In this document: one piece after another, positions 31,409 through 39,462 of the stretch | How the letters are laid out: each line of letters starts with the position of its first letter | Position numbering within the stretch: the stretch's first letter is position 1 | Assembly: GCA_014378195.1 (NCBI GenBank) | Contig: JACMOC010000013.1 | Location: 1-64,000, forward strand | Reading direction: 5' to 3' | Length of the DNA stretch: 64,000 bases | From: Oligoflexus sp. | Lineage (GTDB): Bacteria > Bdellovibrionota_B > Oligoflexia > Oligoflexales > Oligoflexaceae | Notes under the pieces: model-generated | What the model saw: the letters and a program-made list of their open reading frames with translations, nothing else | The model's database searches: none | Told to the model about the DNA's origin: nothing | Program-made: the position numbers and the translations under genes

Positions 31409-33241
31409 TTATTCGACAGTCACGGACTTCGCGAGGTTTCGCGGTTGGTCGACGTCGGTTCCGCGTTTCACAGCTATGTGATAAGCAAGGAACTGCACGC
31501 CAACGGTCGAGAGTATGGCCTGGAATACTGGGTTTTTAACGCTAGGACAGGGAATAACCTGCACACAGATCTCTTTGAGTCGTTGATCTTTATCGTCGCC
31601 GATACCATAGACCTGGCCTTCGCGGGCACAAATCTCTTCGACGTTGGAAAGTGTTTTCTCGTAGTAACGATCGTGAGGCGCAATCGCTACGATCGGAATC
31701 TGTTTGTCGACGAGAGCGATCGGCCCGTGTTTCAATTCACCGGCGGCATAACCTTCGGCGTGTATATAAGAAATTTCCTTGAGCTTGAGTGCACCCTCAA
31801 GCGCGATGACCGAACTCATACCGCGGCCGATGAACAAAAAGTTGGGGTACTGGTAGAGTTTGCTAGCCAGTTCGATGATCGACTCTTCAGCGTTCAAGGC
31901 CTGATCAAGGTAAAGAGGCAAAGTCTTGAGATCCTGCAGCGCCGCATCAAGCTCAACTGTCGGCACACGGCCAAGCTGCTGAGCCGCGCCCAGAGTCCAA
32001 AGATAAGCACATAGGACTTGCGAGGTGAAAGCTTTGGTCGAGGCAACGCCGATCTCGGGGCCAGCGAACATGAGGAGCGAGCCGTGGCTTTCGCGATGGA
32101 TGCTTGAATAGGCAACGTTACAGATACTGAAGATCTGGCAACCCTTGTCTTTAGCGTGTTTTACGCAGGCCAGGGTGTCAGCGGTTTCGCCTGACTGCGA
32201 GATCGCCATAAGCAAAGTTTCGCCGTTCGGGAAAAAGAAGGGATCTCGGTAACGGAATTCGCTGGCGAGTTCGACGTTTACGGAGAGGCCCAGCAATGGC
32301 TCCATGAAATATTTTGCAAGCATCCCTGCGTAATACGCAGTGCCGCAGGCGACGATATGCACAGACTTGATTTTTTTCAGGTCGATTTTATCGAGGCCCA
32401 AAGCGGTGGGATCGAGTTTGTTATCTTTAACAAGGGCCTGAGTCGTGGCCGATACAACACGTGGCTGCTCGTGAATCTCTTTGAGCATGTAGTGGCGAAA
32501 GCCTTGTTTGTCGGCACTGCCCGGGGACCACTGAACGTGGGTGATTTTCGGCGTGAATTCTTTGCCGGTTTTGTCCCAAAGTGTTATCCCATCAGCCTTG
32601 ACCATCGCGATGTCGCCGTCTTGCAGAAAGATCGCTTTTTGCGTGTAGTTAACGAAAGCCGTGATGTCACTTCCGAAAAAGACTTCTTTGTCGCCAAGAC
32701 CGATCACCAGAGGCGAGCCTTGCTTGGCAACGAAGATTTGGTCTGGAATGCTGTCAACGATGAACGCCACGGAAAAAGCGCCTTCAAGGCGTTTGATCAC
32801 TTTTTGCAGAGCTTCGATAGGTTTGGGCGTGCGTTTGAGTTCGAGTGAAACAAGATGAGCGATAACTTCCGTATCTGTTTCCGAACGGAAGTGGATGCCC
32901 TGATTGATAAGTTCGAGTTTGAGTTCTTTGTAGTTTTCGATGATACCGTTATGAATCAACGCAAGATGTTCGGCTTCGTGCGGATGAGCGTTTTCGCGAG
33001 TCGGAAGACCATGAGTCGCCCAACGTGTGTGACCGATGCCGACCGTCGCGCCTTGTGGGAGTTTGGCGATGGATGGTTTGAGGTTATCGATCTTCCCTGA
33101 TTCTTTGCTAAGGGCTATCTGGCCATTATCAAGAACGGCAATACCGGCGGAATCATAACCGCGATATTCCATCTTTTTAAGGCCATCAAAAACGATTTGT
33201 ATACAGGGACGATGACCGATATAGCCGACGATTCCACACAT
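31409..33241 (-). CDS. glmS: Glutamine-fructose-6-phosphate aminotransferase
   Basis: A 610 aa GlmS. The nucleophile is Cys2 in MCGIVGYIG, with the glutaminase features GHTRWATHG and HNGIIENY. Two SIS domains contain SQSGETADT and AYLWTLG. The C-terminus NLAKSVTVE matches the family ending. It makes glucosamine-6-phosphate, the first step toward UDP-GlcNAc, LPS and peptidoglycan. The gap to glmU is 44 bp, too short for a glmS ribozyme. It lies directly between glmU and the helicase gene. Confidence 0.97.
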   Translation of the reverse strand: MCGIVGYIGHRPCIQIVFDGLKKMEYRGYDSAGIAVLDNGQIALSKESGKIDNLKPSIAKLPQGATVGIGHTRWATHGLPTRENAHPHEAEHLALIHNGIIENYKELKLELINQGIHFRSETDTEVIAHLVSLELKRTPKPIEALQKVIKRLEGAFSVAFIVDSIPDQIFVAKQGSPLVIGLGDKEVFFGSDITAFVNYTQKAIFLQDGDIAMVKADGITLWDKTGKEFTPKITHVQWSPGSADKQGFRHYMLKEIHEQPRVVSATTQALVKDNKLDPTALGLDKIDLKKIKSVHIVACGTAYYAGMLAKYFMEPLLGLSVNVELASEFRYRDPFFFPNGETLLMAISQSGETADTLACVKHAKDKGCQIFSICNVAYSSIHRESHGSLLMFAGPEIGVASTKAFTSQVLCAYLWTLGAAQQLGRVPTVELDAALQDLKTLPLYLDQALNAEESIIELASKLYQYPNFLFIGRGMSSVIALEGALKLKEISYIHAEGYAAGELKHGPIALVDKQIPIVAIAPHDRYYEKTLSNVEEICAREGQVYGIGDDKDQRLKEICVQVIPCPSVKNPVFQAILSTVGVQFLAYHIAVKRGTDVDQPRNLAKSVTVE

Positions 33242-33285
33242 ATTACGGTACCCTTTCTCGTTCGAGTCACAATTCCAAGACGTTC

Positions 33286-34311
33286 TTAGCCGTTCCGAAT
33301 GGTCCCAGCCGGGACCTTTGTACCATCGGGAATAATTACATTTTTCAAGTCGACGTGGCTACCAATCTCGCAGTTCCGGCCAATTTTCGTTAGGCCGCTT
33401 AAACTCGCGTGAGGGCCGATCCAGGTGTCGGCTCCGATTTGAACACCAACTTCTATGTAAGTGGAGGAAGCCATCGTAAAACTGACCCCTTCACTCATCA
33501 TTTTAGAGCGTAGCTTTTGAAGCACACGTTCTTCCAGCCGAGCCAGTTGCATACGGTCATTCACGCCATCGAACGAGGCATAATCCGTGGTTGTCCAGAC
33601 CAGAGCCGGCAGGCCTTTTGCCAAAGATAAAGCAAAACAATCCGTGAGATAGTACTCACGTTGCGCATTGGCCTGAGTGAGTTCGCCAAGTAGGGAAAAG
33701 AGATAATGCGCCTCGGCGAAAATCACACCCGAATTGCAAAGGCCGACCTTTCGTTCTGCGTCGCTTGCGTCTTTTTCTTCGACAATTTTCAGCAGTTGAT
33801 CGGCGTCGTTCGTGATAAGCCGCCCGTAGCCTTTGGGTTCGGGGTGAGCCATGCCGAGAACCGCAAGTTTGGCTTTTTTGCCCAGACACGTCGTCACAAA
33901 TGCTTTGATAACGTCGGGATCCATAGCCGGCGTGTCGCCTGCACAGATGAGAATATGTTTGGCGTTGAGTTTGGGGCCGGCGAGTAGCGAACCGCTCGCA
34001 AAAGACGGAGGTACAATACCCTCGAGTCCAAAGCCGCCGCAAGCGACAGCTTCGCCTGTCCCTAAACGGTCTTTTTGAAGGGTAAATGTTAGGGGGCCAA
34101 AATCGCGCAAAGCGCTCTGGAGTTGATCGACATCTCCGCCGACTACGATGCATTTGTCGTTAATGCCAGCCGCGGTCAAGGTGTTGATGACATGGCCCAC
34201 CATCGATAAGCCACAGAGAGGATGAAGAACTTTAGAAAGTTCGCTTTTCATTCTTGTGCCTTTTCCGGCCGCAAGAACAACGGCAGCAATCGTATCATTC
34301 TGACTGTGCAT
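33286..34311 (-). CDS. glmU: GlmU-like N-acetylglucosamine-1-phosphate uridyltransferase, acetyltransferase domain missing
   Basis: A 341 aa protein. The pyrophosphorylase half is complete: AAVVLAAGKGTRMKSELSKVLHP, the GTGEAV loop, CAGDTPAMDP, YGRLI and a late FDGVNDRMQLARLE. The left-handed beta-helix that follows is only about three coils (about 285-341: GADTWIGPHASLSG, GRNCEIGSHVDLKN) and the protein ends where the second catalytic half, including the acetyltransferase His, should begin. It therefore likely joins UTP and GlcNAc-1-P but does not acetylate GlcN-1-P. AGGG six bases before ATG 34311 sets the start. It is first in the glmU-glmS-helicase operon. Confidence 0.9.
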   Translation of the reverse strand: MHSQNDTIAAVVLAAGKGTRMKSELSKVLHPLCGLSMVGHVINTLTAAGINDKCIVVGGDVDQLQSALRDFGPLTFTLQKDRLGTGEAVACGGFGLEGIVPPSFASGSLLAGPKLNAKHILICAGDTPAMDPDVIKAFVTTCLGKKAKLAVLGMAHPEPKGYGRLITNDADQLLKIVEEKDASDAERKVGLCNSGVIFAEAHYLFSLLGELTQANAQREYYLTDCFALSLAKGLPALVWTTTDYASFDGVNDRMQLARLEERVLQKLRSKMMSEGVSFTMASSTYIEVGVQIGADTWIGPHASLSGLTKIGRNCEIGSHVDLKNVIIPDGTKVPAGTIRNG

Positions 34312-34364
34312 AGATGCCCTCAAGAATTCAGGTCGATATATCTTTATATGTTTTATTGTAGCGG

Positions 34365-34392
34365 TTGACGAGTCGCAGCTCGATCCTATCTT
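34365..34392 (+). promoter_or_regulatory. Sigma70-type promoter upstream of the Nfu-type gene
   Basis: TTGACG, a 16-base spacer and TATCTT stand about 105 bases before the ATG at 34498, in the divergent gap between glmU and the scaffold gene. Confidence 0.5.
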
Positions 34393-34497
34393 AAGGGAAA
34401 CCTATGGTAGGCTTGCGACCCTTGAGCAGCTAAGGTAGTAATGCCTGATAAAACGGCATGGAATCGAATCAACGTCCCTTTGGGATCGAGGTATATT

Positions 34498-34923
34498 ATG
34501 TTAGAAACACTGCAAGCAGTGAGTTTTAAAGAAAAACTAGATGGAAGCTGGCAGGCTTTGCATGAGCCTTCTGGACGTATCACGCATGGCCTAAACGCTG
34601 TCGAAGCGGAAGAAGCGATGCGCTCTTTGCTCGGTATGGACAGTTCAGGAGAATTTGGTGAGCCGAAAACTTCGCCAAGATTTGAGGGAACCGCTTTTGA
34701 AATCGCGACTCACCTTGAAGGTCCTGTGTCGCAGATGCTAGCTTTGCATTCGGGATTTGCTCGTTTAGAAGCCTATCAGGATGCGATTGCTACGATTCGC
34801 CTGGGCGGCGGCTGTGAAGGCTGTCCGTCTTCCAGGCTGACTCTGATGAATGGCGTAAAGCGCGATTTGCAGGATAAGTTTGGTGAAGAACTTGTTATAG
34901 ATGTTTTTCCGATACTCGATTGA
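34498..34923 (+). CDS. NifU C-terminal (Nfu)-type Fe-S scaffold protein
   Basis: A 141 aa protein. Its last 65 residues form a Nfu domain: MLALHSGFARLEAY, then IRLGGGCEGCPSSRLTLMNGV with the CxxC that binds a 4Fe-4S cluster at a dimer interface. The first 75 residues are not an A-type domain like that of NfuA and match nothing I know. GAGG 6 bases before ATG 34498 supports this start; an in-frame ATG at 34441 also has an AAGG. The HEAT-repeat gene follows 42 bp later and may be co-expressed. Confidence 0.83.
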   Translation: MLETLQAVSFKEKLDGSWQALHEPSGRITHGLNAVEAEEAMRSLLGMDSSGEFGEPKTSPRFEGTAFEIATHLEGPVSQMLALHSGFARLEAYQDAIATIRLGGGCEGCPSSRLTLMNGVKRDLQDKFGEELVIDVFPILD

Positions 34924-34965
34924 TACGGGCGAGATCGCAACCATTAGTCAGGACAGGTAATAGGT

Positions 34966-35703
34966 ATGTTTGGAAGTGTGAAAGAGTACTTTGATGGCCG
35001 TAAGAGTAAGCGTGTCGAACGTGCGGGAAGATTAGTTACCAATGCCAAAGCGATCAAAGATGATCGATGGGCAGCGTTGGAATTCCTCGCTCTTGGACTC
35101 GATAATGCGGATGAAGCAATTCCGGCGCTCTTACCTCGATTTGAGTACAGTCTAGAGCACGGTATCAACGATACCCGTGAAAAAGAACTGGCAATGAAGG
35201 GGATCGTTCGTTACGGCGAAAAAGCGATTCCATTCATTAAAGACTGGCTGCAGAAAACGACCCGCATCGCGTGGCCGATCAAGATTCTTTATGAACTTGG
35301 CCAGGATCAGGTGGTTGTCGACTGTCTGAAAGCAGCTCTAAACTACGGTGAAGTTGCTTTCAGTCAAAACGATGTCGATAAAAATTACGACATCCTATGT
35401 TATCTCCGTGATTACCAAATTCATGATCTGATTCCACAGATCGCCCACTTCCTCGTCGATCAGGATGAGCGCGTACGTTATGCGGCAGCGGAAGTTCTGA
35501 TCGCTCAGAAAACCGATGACGTGAAAGATCAACTGGCGCCATTCCTTTTGGATGACACTTCGGAAAACCGTCGTCTCCGTGGTGCTGTTGCTCAGCTCTT
35601 TATCGAACGTCAATGGAAAGTGACGAATCCAGCTCAATTCCAAGGTGGGCAGGTGACAGAGCAGATCTCTGTCGGTGCAGATGGCCGACTCGTTCATAAT
35701 TAA
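34966..35703 (+). CDS. HEAT-repeat protein
   Basis: A 245 aa soluble protein of paired helices. The region from about 38 to 215 shows repeated HEAT-like units, for example LEFLALGLDNADEAIPALLPRFE, AMKGIVRYGEKAIPFIKDWL and ERVRYAAAEVLIAQ. The last 25 residues are a polar tail (GGQVTEQISVGADGRLVHN). HEAT proteins bind other proteins or cofactors; no catalytic site is visible. It follows the Fe-S scaffold gene, and the next gene converges. Confidence 0.8.
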   Translation: MFGSVKEYFDGRKSKRVERAGRLVTNAKAIKDDRWAALEFLALGLDNADEAIPALLPRFEYSLEHGINDTREKELAMKGIVRYGEKAIPFIKDWLQKTTRIAWPIKILYELGQDQVVVDCLKAALNYGEVAFSQNDVDKNYDILCYLRDYQIHDLIPQIAHFLVDQDERVRYAAAEVLIAQKTDDVKDQLAPFLLDDTSENRRLRGAVAQLFIERQWKVTNPAQFQGGQVTEQISVGADGRLVHN

Positions 35704-35712
35704 GCCCAGGCT

Positions 35713-36132
35713 TCAACTTGGGACTTTGGCTCTCGGGCCTTCAAAACGAGCCTCATAGAGGCCGTAACGAAGACCTCCCATGTCTTCAACTATCATCACC
35801 TGGCCGTAGCCTGCAACAGCGGTAGGTTCCTGGTGGATGATGGCGCCGAGGGTCAGGCAAATTTCCCGGAGTTCAATAAGTTTTTTGTCGACCTCAAAGT
35901 AGACGGTAAGCGAAGGGTTTCCTGACTGATCCCCAGCCGTCCCCTCTTTGAGGTCGTTTTTTTGAGTCTTCTGCGTTCGGATTGATATCCCGTAGGGACT
36001 GTCCTCCGCTACTTCGATGATTGCTTGATCCTGAAGAGCAACCGGTACCTGTGTCCAGCCCAGCACTTCGGCAGCAAATCTCAAGCTCGCCGCCACATCA
36101 TAACTATAAAATTCGATTTGACTCAATTTCAT
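35713..36132 (-). CDS. VOC (glyoxalase/bleomycin-resistance) superfamily protein
   Basis: A 139 aa protein of one VOC module pair: QIEFYSYDVAASLRFAAEVLGWTQV at the start, and FEVDKKLIELREICLTLGAIIHQEP plus a late MIVEDMGGLRYGLYEA. This is the beta-alpha-beta-beta-beta arrangement that makes a metal or substrate cleft. The usual metal ligands cannot be assigned with certainty. The gene starts 3 bp after the alr stop, so it is in the alr operon. Substrate unknown. Confidence 0.8.
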   Translation of the reverse strand: MKLSQIEFYSYDVAASLRFAAEVLGWTQVPVALQDQAIIEVAEDSPYGISIRTQKTQKNDLKEGTAGDQSGNPSLTVYFEVDKKLIELREICLTLGAIIHQEPTAVAGYGQVMIVEDMGGLRYGLYEARFEGPRAKVPS

Positions 36133-36135
36133 GGT

Positions 36136-37254
36136 TTAACTCAACACTTTGGGAATAGCCGAATTGAGTTGCGTAACGATCTCGTAATGAATCGTTTCCG
36201 CCCAGTCACCGATGGTGCTGGCCTCTATAACTTCGTCGCCGTCGCGACCGATGAGTGTCACGGGTGTGCCGACGTCCACAGTATCCAAATGAGTCGTGTC
36301 GACCATCATCATATTCATGCAAATACGCCCGACGATAGGACATTGCTCGCCATTGATCAGGACATGGCCGCGATTGCTCGCAAGACGCGGATAACCTTCG
36401 TAATAGCCTACAGGAAGCACTGCGATACGCATGTCGCGAAGTGCTTTGTAAGTACATCCGTAGCCAATGAACTGTCCGGCGTGGACTTTTTTCACGATGG
36501 CGATTTCGGTTTTCCATTTCATCACGGGCTTCAGCTCAATGCGTTCGCCCTGGCTCTGAAGGAACGAAAGCTGATTGGTGCGGGAAGGCCACATTCCATA
36601 GAGGGAAATACCGATCCTGGAAAGGGCAAAGCGAGCGTTGGGCATGATTAATGCGGACGAACTCGCGGCGATGTGCGGCATGAGTTTAAAACCTGCGTCC
36701 GAAAACATTGTGCTGACCCGTTCAAACGTTGCCAGCTGTTGAAGAGCATAGCTCTGGGCCAGCACATCTTCGACGTTGGAGAAATGACTGCAGATTCCGA
36801 CCAGGCGGTCCTTGTTTTCAGGTGCTTTAAACTGAGCAAAATAGGTGGGGATTTCTTCGGGAAGAAACCCCTGGCGCGACATGCCAGTGTCGATCTTGAG
36901 GTGGCCTCTAGGCTTCGCTTTGAGTTCAAACCACGCCTTAAGCATGTGCGATTCAACGAGGAAAATATCGAGGTCAAGTTCAGCCGCGAGGCTCACGCCT
37001 TCCGCCGAGACAGGGCCGACGACGAGGATGCGGCCCGTATATCCAAGCGCTCTGAGCTCTTTGGCTTCGGTCAAATAATTAACGCCGAACCATGGCGGAT
37101 TTAGGATTGAGAGTGCAGTGTAGACTTCTTTGAGGCCATGGCCATAGGCGTTGGATTTGACCACGGGGATAGCGACTGAGGGCGCTGAGAGTTGCTTGAA
37201 CGTAAGGTAGTTATGCCGGAGGGCTTCGCTATCAAGAATAATGCGGCAACGCAC
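36136..37254 (-). CDS. alr: Alanine racemase
   Basis: A 372 aa PLP enzyme that makes D-alanine for peptidoglycan. The PLP lysine is Lys33 in VVKSNAYGHG. The second catalytic residue, a Tyr, is in FIGYGCTY. The C-terminal barrel shows GRICMNMMMVDTTHL. Length and landmarks are normal. It lies 17 bp after the four-repeat secreted protein and 3 bp before the VOC gene, so one minus-strand transcript is likely. Confidence 0.96.
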   Translation of the reverse strand: MRCRIILDSEALRHNYLTFKQLSAPSVAIPVVKSNAYGHGLKEVYTALSILNPPWFGVNYLTEAKELRALGYTGRILVVGPVSAEGVSLAAELDLDIFLVESHMLKAWFELKAKPRGHLKIDTGMSRQGFLPEEIPTYFAQFKAPENKDRLVGICSHFSNVEDVLAQSYALQQLATFERVSTMFSDAGFKLMPHIAASSSALIMPNARFALSRIGISLYGMWPSRTNQLSFLQSQGERIELKPVMKWKTEIAIVKKVHAGQFIGYGCTYKALRDMRIAVLPVGYYEGYPRLASNRGHVLINGEQCPIVGRICMNMMMVDTTHLDTVDVGTPVTLIGRDGDEVIEASTIGDWAETIHYEIVTQLNSAIPKVLS

Positions 37255-37271
37255 GAGAAACGTCCTTTTCT

Positions 37272-38399
37272 CTAGATGCCGACGAGTTGAAGGGGTTTAA
37301 TGTCGCGTTTTTTCGACCCGTCGAAGCTCCAGTTGTAACTATAAGTTACCTCTTTTAAGGGCAAATTGCACGGCTGGCTGGTTTGGATTTGTAGAATGCC
37401 AACTGCCGAACCTTCGCGTGTCGTGTGCGATACGATTCCGACGTCGATTTGACAAGAGCCGTAAGTCACGATGCTGAGTGTATCGCGGACGATGTCGTAG
37501 CTTATCGGGCGTTTGATGAGAAGCTGTTCGGTTTGGGACTCGCCTTCAAAAGCGATAGGATCGCGGTCATGCAAGTCTTCTGGCCAGGGGGTCCAGATTC
37601 GGGTGGGAGCTCCCGCTGGGCATAACATCTGAGTGTAACGTGCCAGGAGAATTGAGATCTGGAGGCCGTTTGGTGTCTCGGCCCGGACGAGGCCAACGGG
37701 CGCTTCATCACAGCGCCGGAGATACATCGCTTTAAAGTGATCACCCTCGGCGAAGATGCGGGTGCGGCCACGATGCAGGGTGTACCGGGAAGGTTCGCTG
37801 TCTTCTGTGAAGTTGGTGAGGGCCAGGAGGGGCGCTCCGCTGAGATTGATATGGGGGTACTTCACGACTTTGGTGGTGCGGTTGCAGCCATCGAATTTGC
37901 TGGTCCGGCCTTCGAGTATGCTGAGTTCATAGCCCTTAGCCGTGGGGAAGAGGTTCATGCCGAGCGCGGTTCCACATTGGGAGGTATAGGCGGCTTCAAA
38001 GCGAAACTGCTCGGTGTCGTGCACTTGATTGAAATTTTGGATAGGCGATAGTTTGAGGTAGCGGGGTTCGTTGATAGAGTTGAGCGAGGTCACGCCGGCG
38101 AAATCTGAGGCAAGCAAACGGGGGACAACCAGTTCTTCAAGCCCTGTGAGTTCGAGGCAGCGGGCGTTTGGACGATGGCTGGCGATGCCAATAAAGAGTT
38201 CTTTGCTCGGGCTCGTTCTCAGGATGAAACCCGCGAAAGTGGCGCCGCATTCTCTTTGGTAAGACACATGAATGCGGTTTTCTCGGTCAACATGGACCTT
38301 TACGGCGTTCAATTCAATGACGCTCGAGGCGGCCTGAGCCGAAAACGAGCCTATGAGCAGAGCGACGAAAAACGCAAAAATGGCAGCGAAGCGCGGCAT
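37272..38399 (-). CDS. Secreted protein with four cysteine-paired repeats, unknown function
   Basis: A 375 aa exported protein. The signal peptide is residues 1-24 (MPRFAAIFAFFVALLIGSFS, cut after AQA). The mature part is four related units of about 80-90 aa, each with a strand then Cys (VSYQREC, AAYTSQC, AMYLRRC, VTYGSC), a turn and strand (GFILRT, GMNLFP, GLVRAE, GIVSHT), and a second Cys about 27-32 residues later. The regular pairing suggests one disulfide per unit. I do not recognise the fold. It is the first gene before alr. Confidence 0.75.
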   Translation of the reverse strand: MPRFAAIFAFFVALLIGSFSAQAASSVIELNAVKVHVDRENRIHVSYQRECGATFAGFILRTSPSKELFIGIASHRPNARCLELTGLEELVVPRLLASDFAGVTSLNSINEPRYLKLSPIQNFNQVHDTEQFRFEAAYTSQCGTALGMNLFPTAKGYELSILEGRTSKFDGCNRTTKVVKYPHINLSGAPLLALTNFTEDSEPSRYTLHRGRTRIFAEGDHFKAMYLRRCDEAPVGLVRAETPNGLQISILLARYTQMLCPAGAPTRIWTPWPEDLHDRDPIAFEGESQTEQLLIKRPISYDIVRDTLSIVTYGSCQIDVGIVSHTTREGSAVGILQIQTSQPCNLPLKEVTYSYNWSFDGSKKRDIKPLQLVGI

Positions 38400-38509
38400 G
38401 GCTTGTCCCTTTAGTCGTAGATGAGGCGGTTTCTATGCCATAAAATGACGCATGTCTACTGAAAAGTGACGCAAGGTAAGAGGTTCTTTGGTCCTTGTTC
38501 CTAGATTTC

Positions 38510-38538
38510 TTGCAAGCCTCGGGGTGTTCTGGTAGATT
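38510..38538 (+). promoter_or_regulatory. Sigma70-type promoter for rpmH
   Basis: TTGCAA, a 17-base spacer and TAGATT lie about 100 bases upstream of rpmH. No DnaA boxes or AT-rich unwinding element are seen around it. Confidence 0.6.
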
Positions 38539-38637
38539 CTCGCGGCTGTCCCAACTACCAAAGCGCCTGCTCGATGGCAGTCGCTCTCTGATATACAGCA
38601 ACTTGATCTCAGTTGGGCCAAGACCTGAGGAGAATTT

Positions 38638-38790
38638 ATGTCTAAGCGTACTTTTCAACCTAGTAATCTAAAACGCAAACGCAACCACGGTTTCCGTGCA
38701 CGTATGGCGAGTCCTGGTGGACGTAACGTTCTTGCACGTCGTCGTGCTAAAGGCCGTAAACGCCTCGTTCCAGTCATCTACAAAAAGTAA
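38638..38790 (+). CDS. rpmH: 50S ribosomal protein L34
   Basis: A 50 aa protein that starts [19 protein letters not shown] and ends LVPVIYKK, with the very basic composition and the GFRARM and RRRAKGRKR blocks of L34. It heads the conserved rpmH-rnpA-yidD-yidC-khpB-mnmE order. The neighbouring dnaA seen in other phyla is absent. GAGGAG stands before the ATG. Confidence 0.97.
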   Translation: MSKRTFQPSNLKRKRNHGFRARMASPGGRNVLARRRAKGRKRLVPVIYKK

Positions 38791-38803
38791 TTTTTAAAAG
38801 TCT

Positions 38804-39223
38804 ATGAATCCTCCTTCAGAGGTCCCATCGTTGTTCGCGTTTCCGAAGCTGCTTAGGCTGCGTAAGAGACCCGAATTCACACGAACCATGGACAACGGCA
38901 CCAAGATCGTAACCCCTTATCTGGTTATGATCGGTCGCCGTAGTAGTGGGTCTGCGACTACTCGAATCGGATTTATCGTCTCTAAGAAAGTCGGAGGTGC
39001 CGTTACACGGAATCGTGTGCGTCGGCGCCTTCGCGAACTTTTTCGTACAATTCCCGACCGACCTTTGGGTATGGATCTCGTTGTGATTGCACGTGGCCAA
39101 GCGGCTGGTGCTGAATTCGAGGCCTTAGGCCAGGCTTTTACCTTTGCTTTGGGGAAAGTGAATCAGCGCCTTGAAAAAGATGCTGCCCGTGCTTTAGCCG
39201 CTGCAAAACCTAGCCTTGGTTAA
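38804..39223 (+). CDS. rnpA: Ribonuclease P protein component
   Basis: A 139 aa basic protein that assists the RNase P RNA in 5' tRNA processing. The core shows FPKLLRLRKRPEF, RIGFIVSKKVGGAVTRNRVRRRLRE (the RNR signature) and GMDLVVIARGQA. N- and C-terminal additions of about 12 and 20 residues make it slightly long. It begins 13 bases after rpmH. Confidence 0.95.
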   Translation: MNPPSEVPSLFAFPKLLRLRKRPEFTRTMDNGTKIVTPYLVMIGRRSSGSATTRIGFIVSKKVGGAVTRNRVRRRLRELFRTIPDRPLGMDLVVIARGQAAGAEFEALGQAFTFALGKVNQRLEKDAARALAAAKPSLG

Positions 39224-39252
39224 CTGTTCCTTAGAAGCCAGGACGGACACGA

Positions 39253-39462
39253 ATGATTGGTCGCCTACTCATAGGCCTCGTCAGACTTTATCAAATCTGC
39301 CTAGCGCCCCTGCTTGGCCCTCGCTGCCGCTTCTATCCGAGCTGCTCTCGCTACGCTGTGAGTTGTTTGGAAACCTATACTCTTCCTAAAGCGACTTCAA
39401 AAATCACCTTGCGAATTTTACGCTGCAATCCCTGGCACCCTGGAGGCGTTGATCTACCATGA
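39253..39462 (+). CDS. yidD: Membrane protein insertion efficiency factor YidD
   Basis: A 69 aa member of the YidD family with an amphipathic N-terminus (IGRLLIGLVRLYQICLAPLLG) and the conserved CRFYPSCSRYAV and CNPWHPGGVD. The family helps insert inner-membrane proteins with YidC. It overlaps yidC by 4 bases. Confidence 0.95.
   Translation: MIGRLLIGLVRLYQICLAPLLGPRCRFYPSCSRYAVSCLETYTLPKATSKITLRILRCNPWHPGGVDLP

Noticed and set aside
33242-33285. glmS ribozyme upstream of glmS
   Set aside because: Only 44 bases separate glmU and glmS, too few for the ribozyme.
38400-38637. Replication origin next to rpmH
   Set aside because: No DnaA boxes, no AT-rich unwinding tract and no dnaA gene are present.
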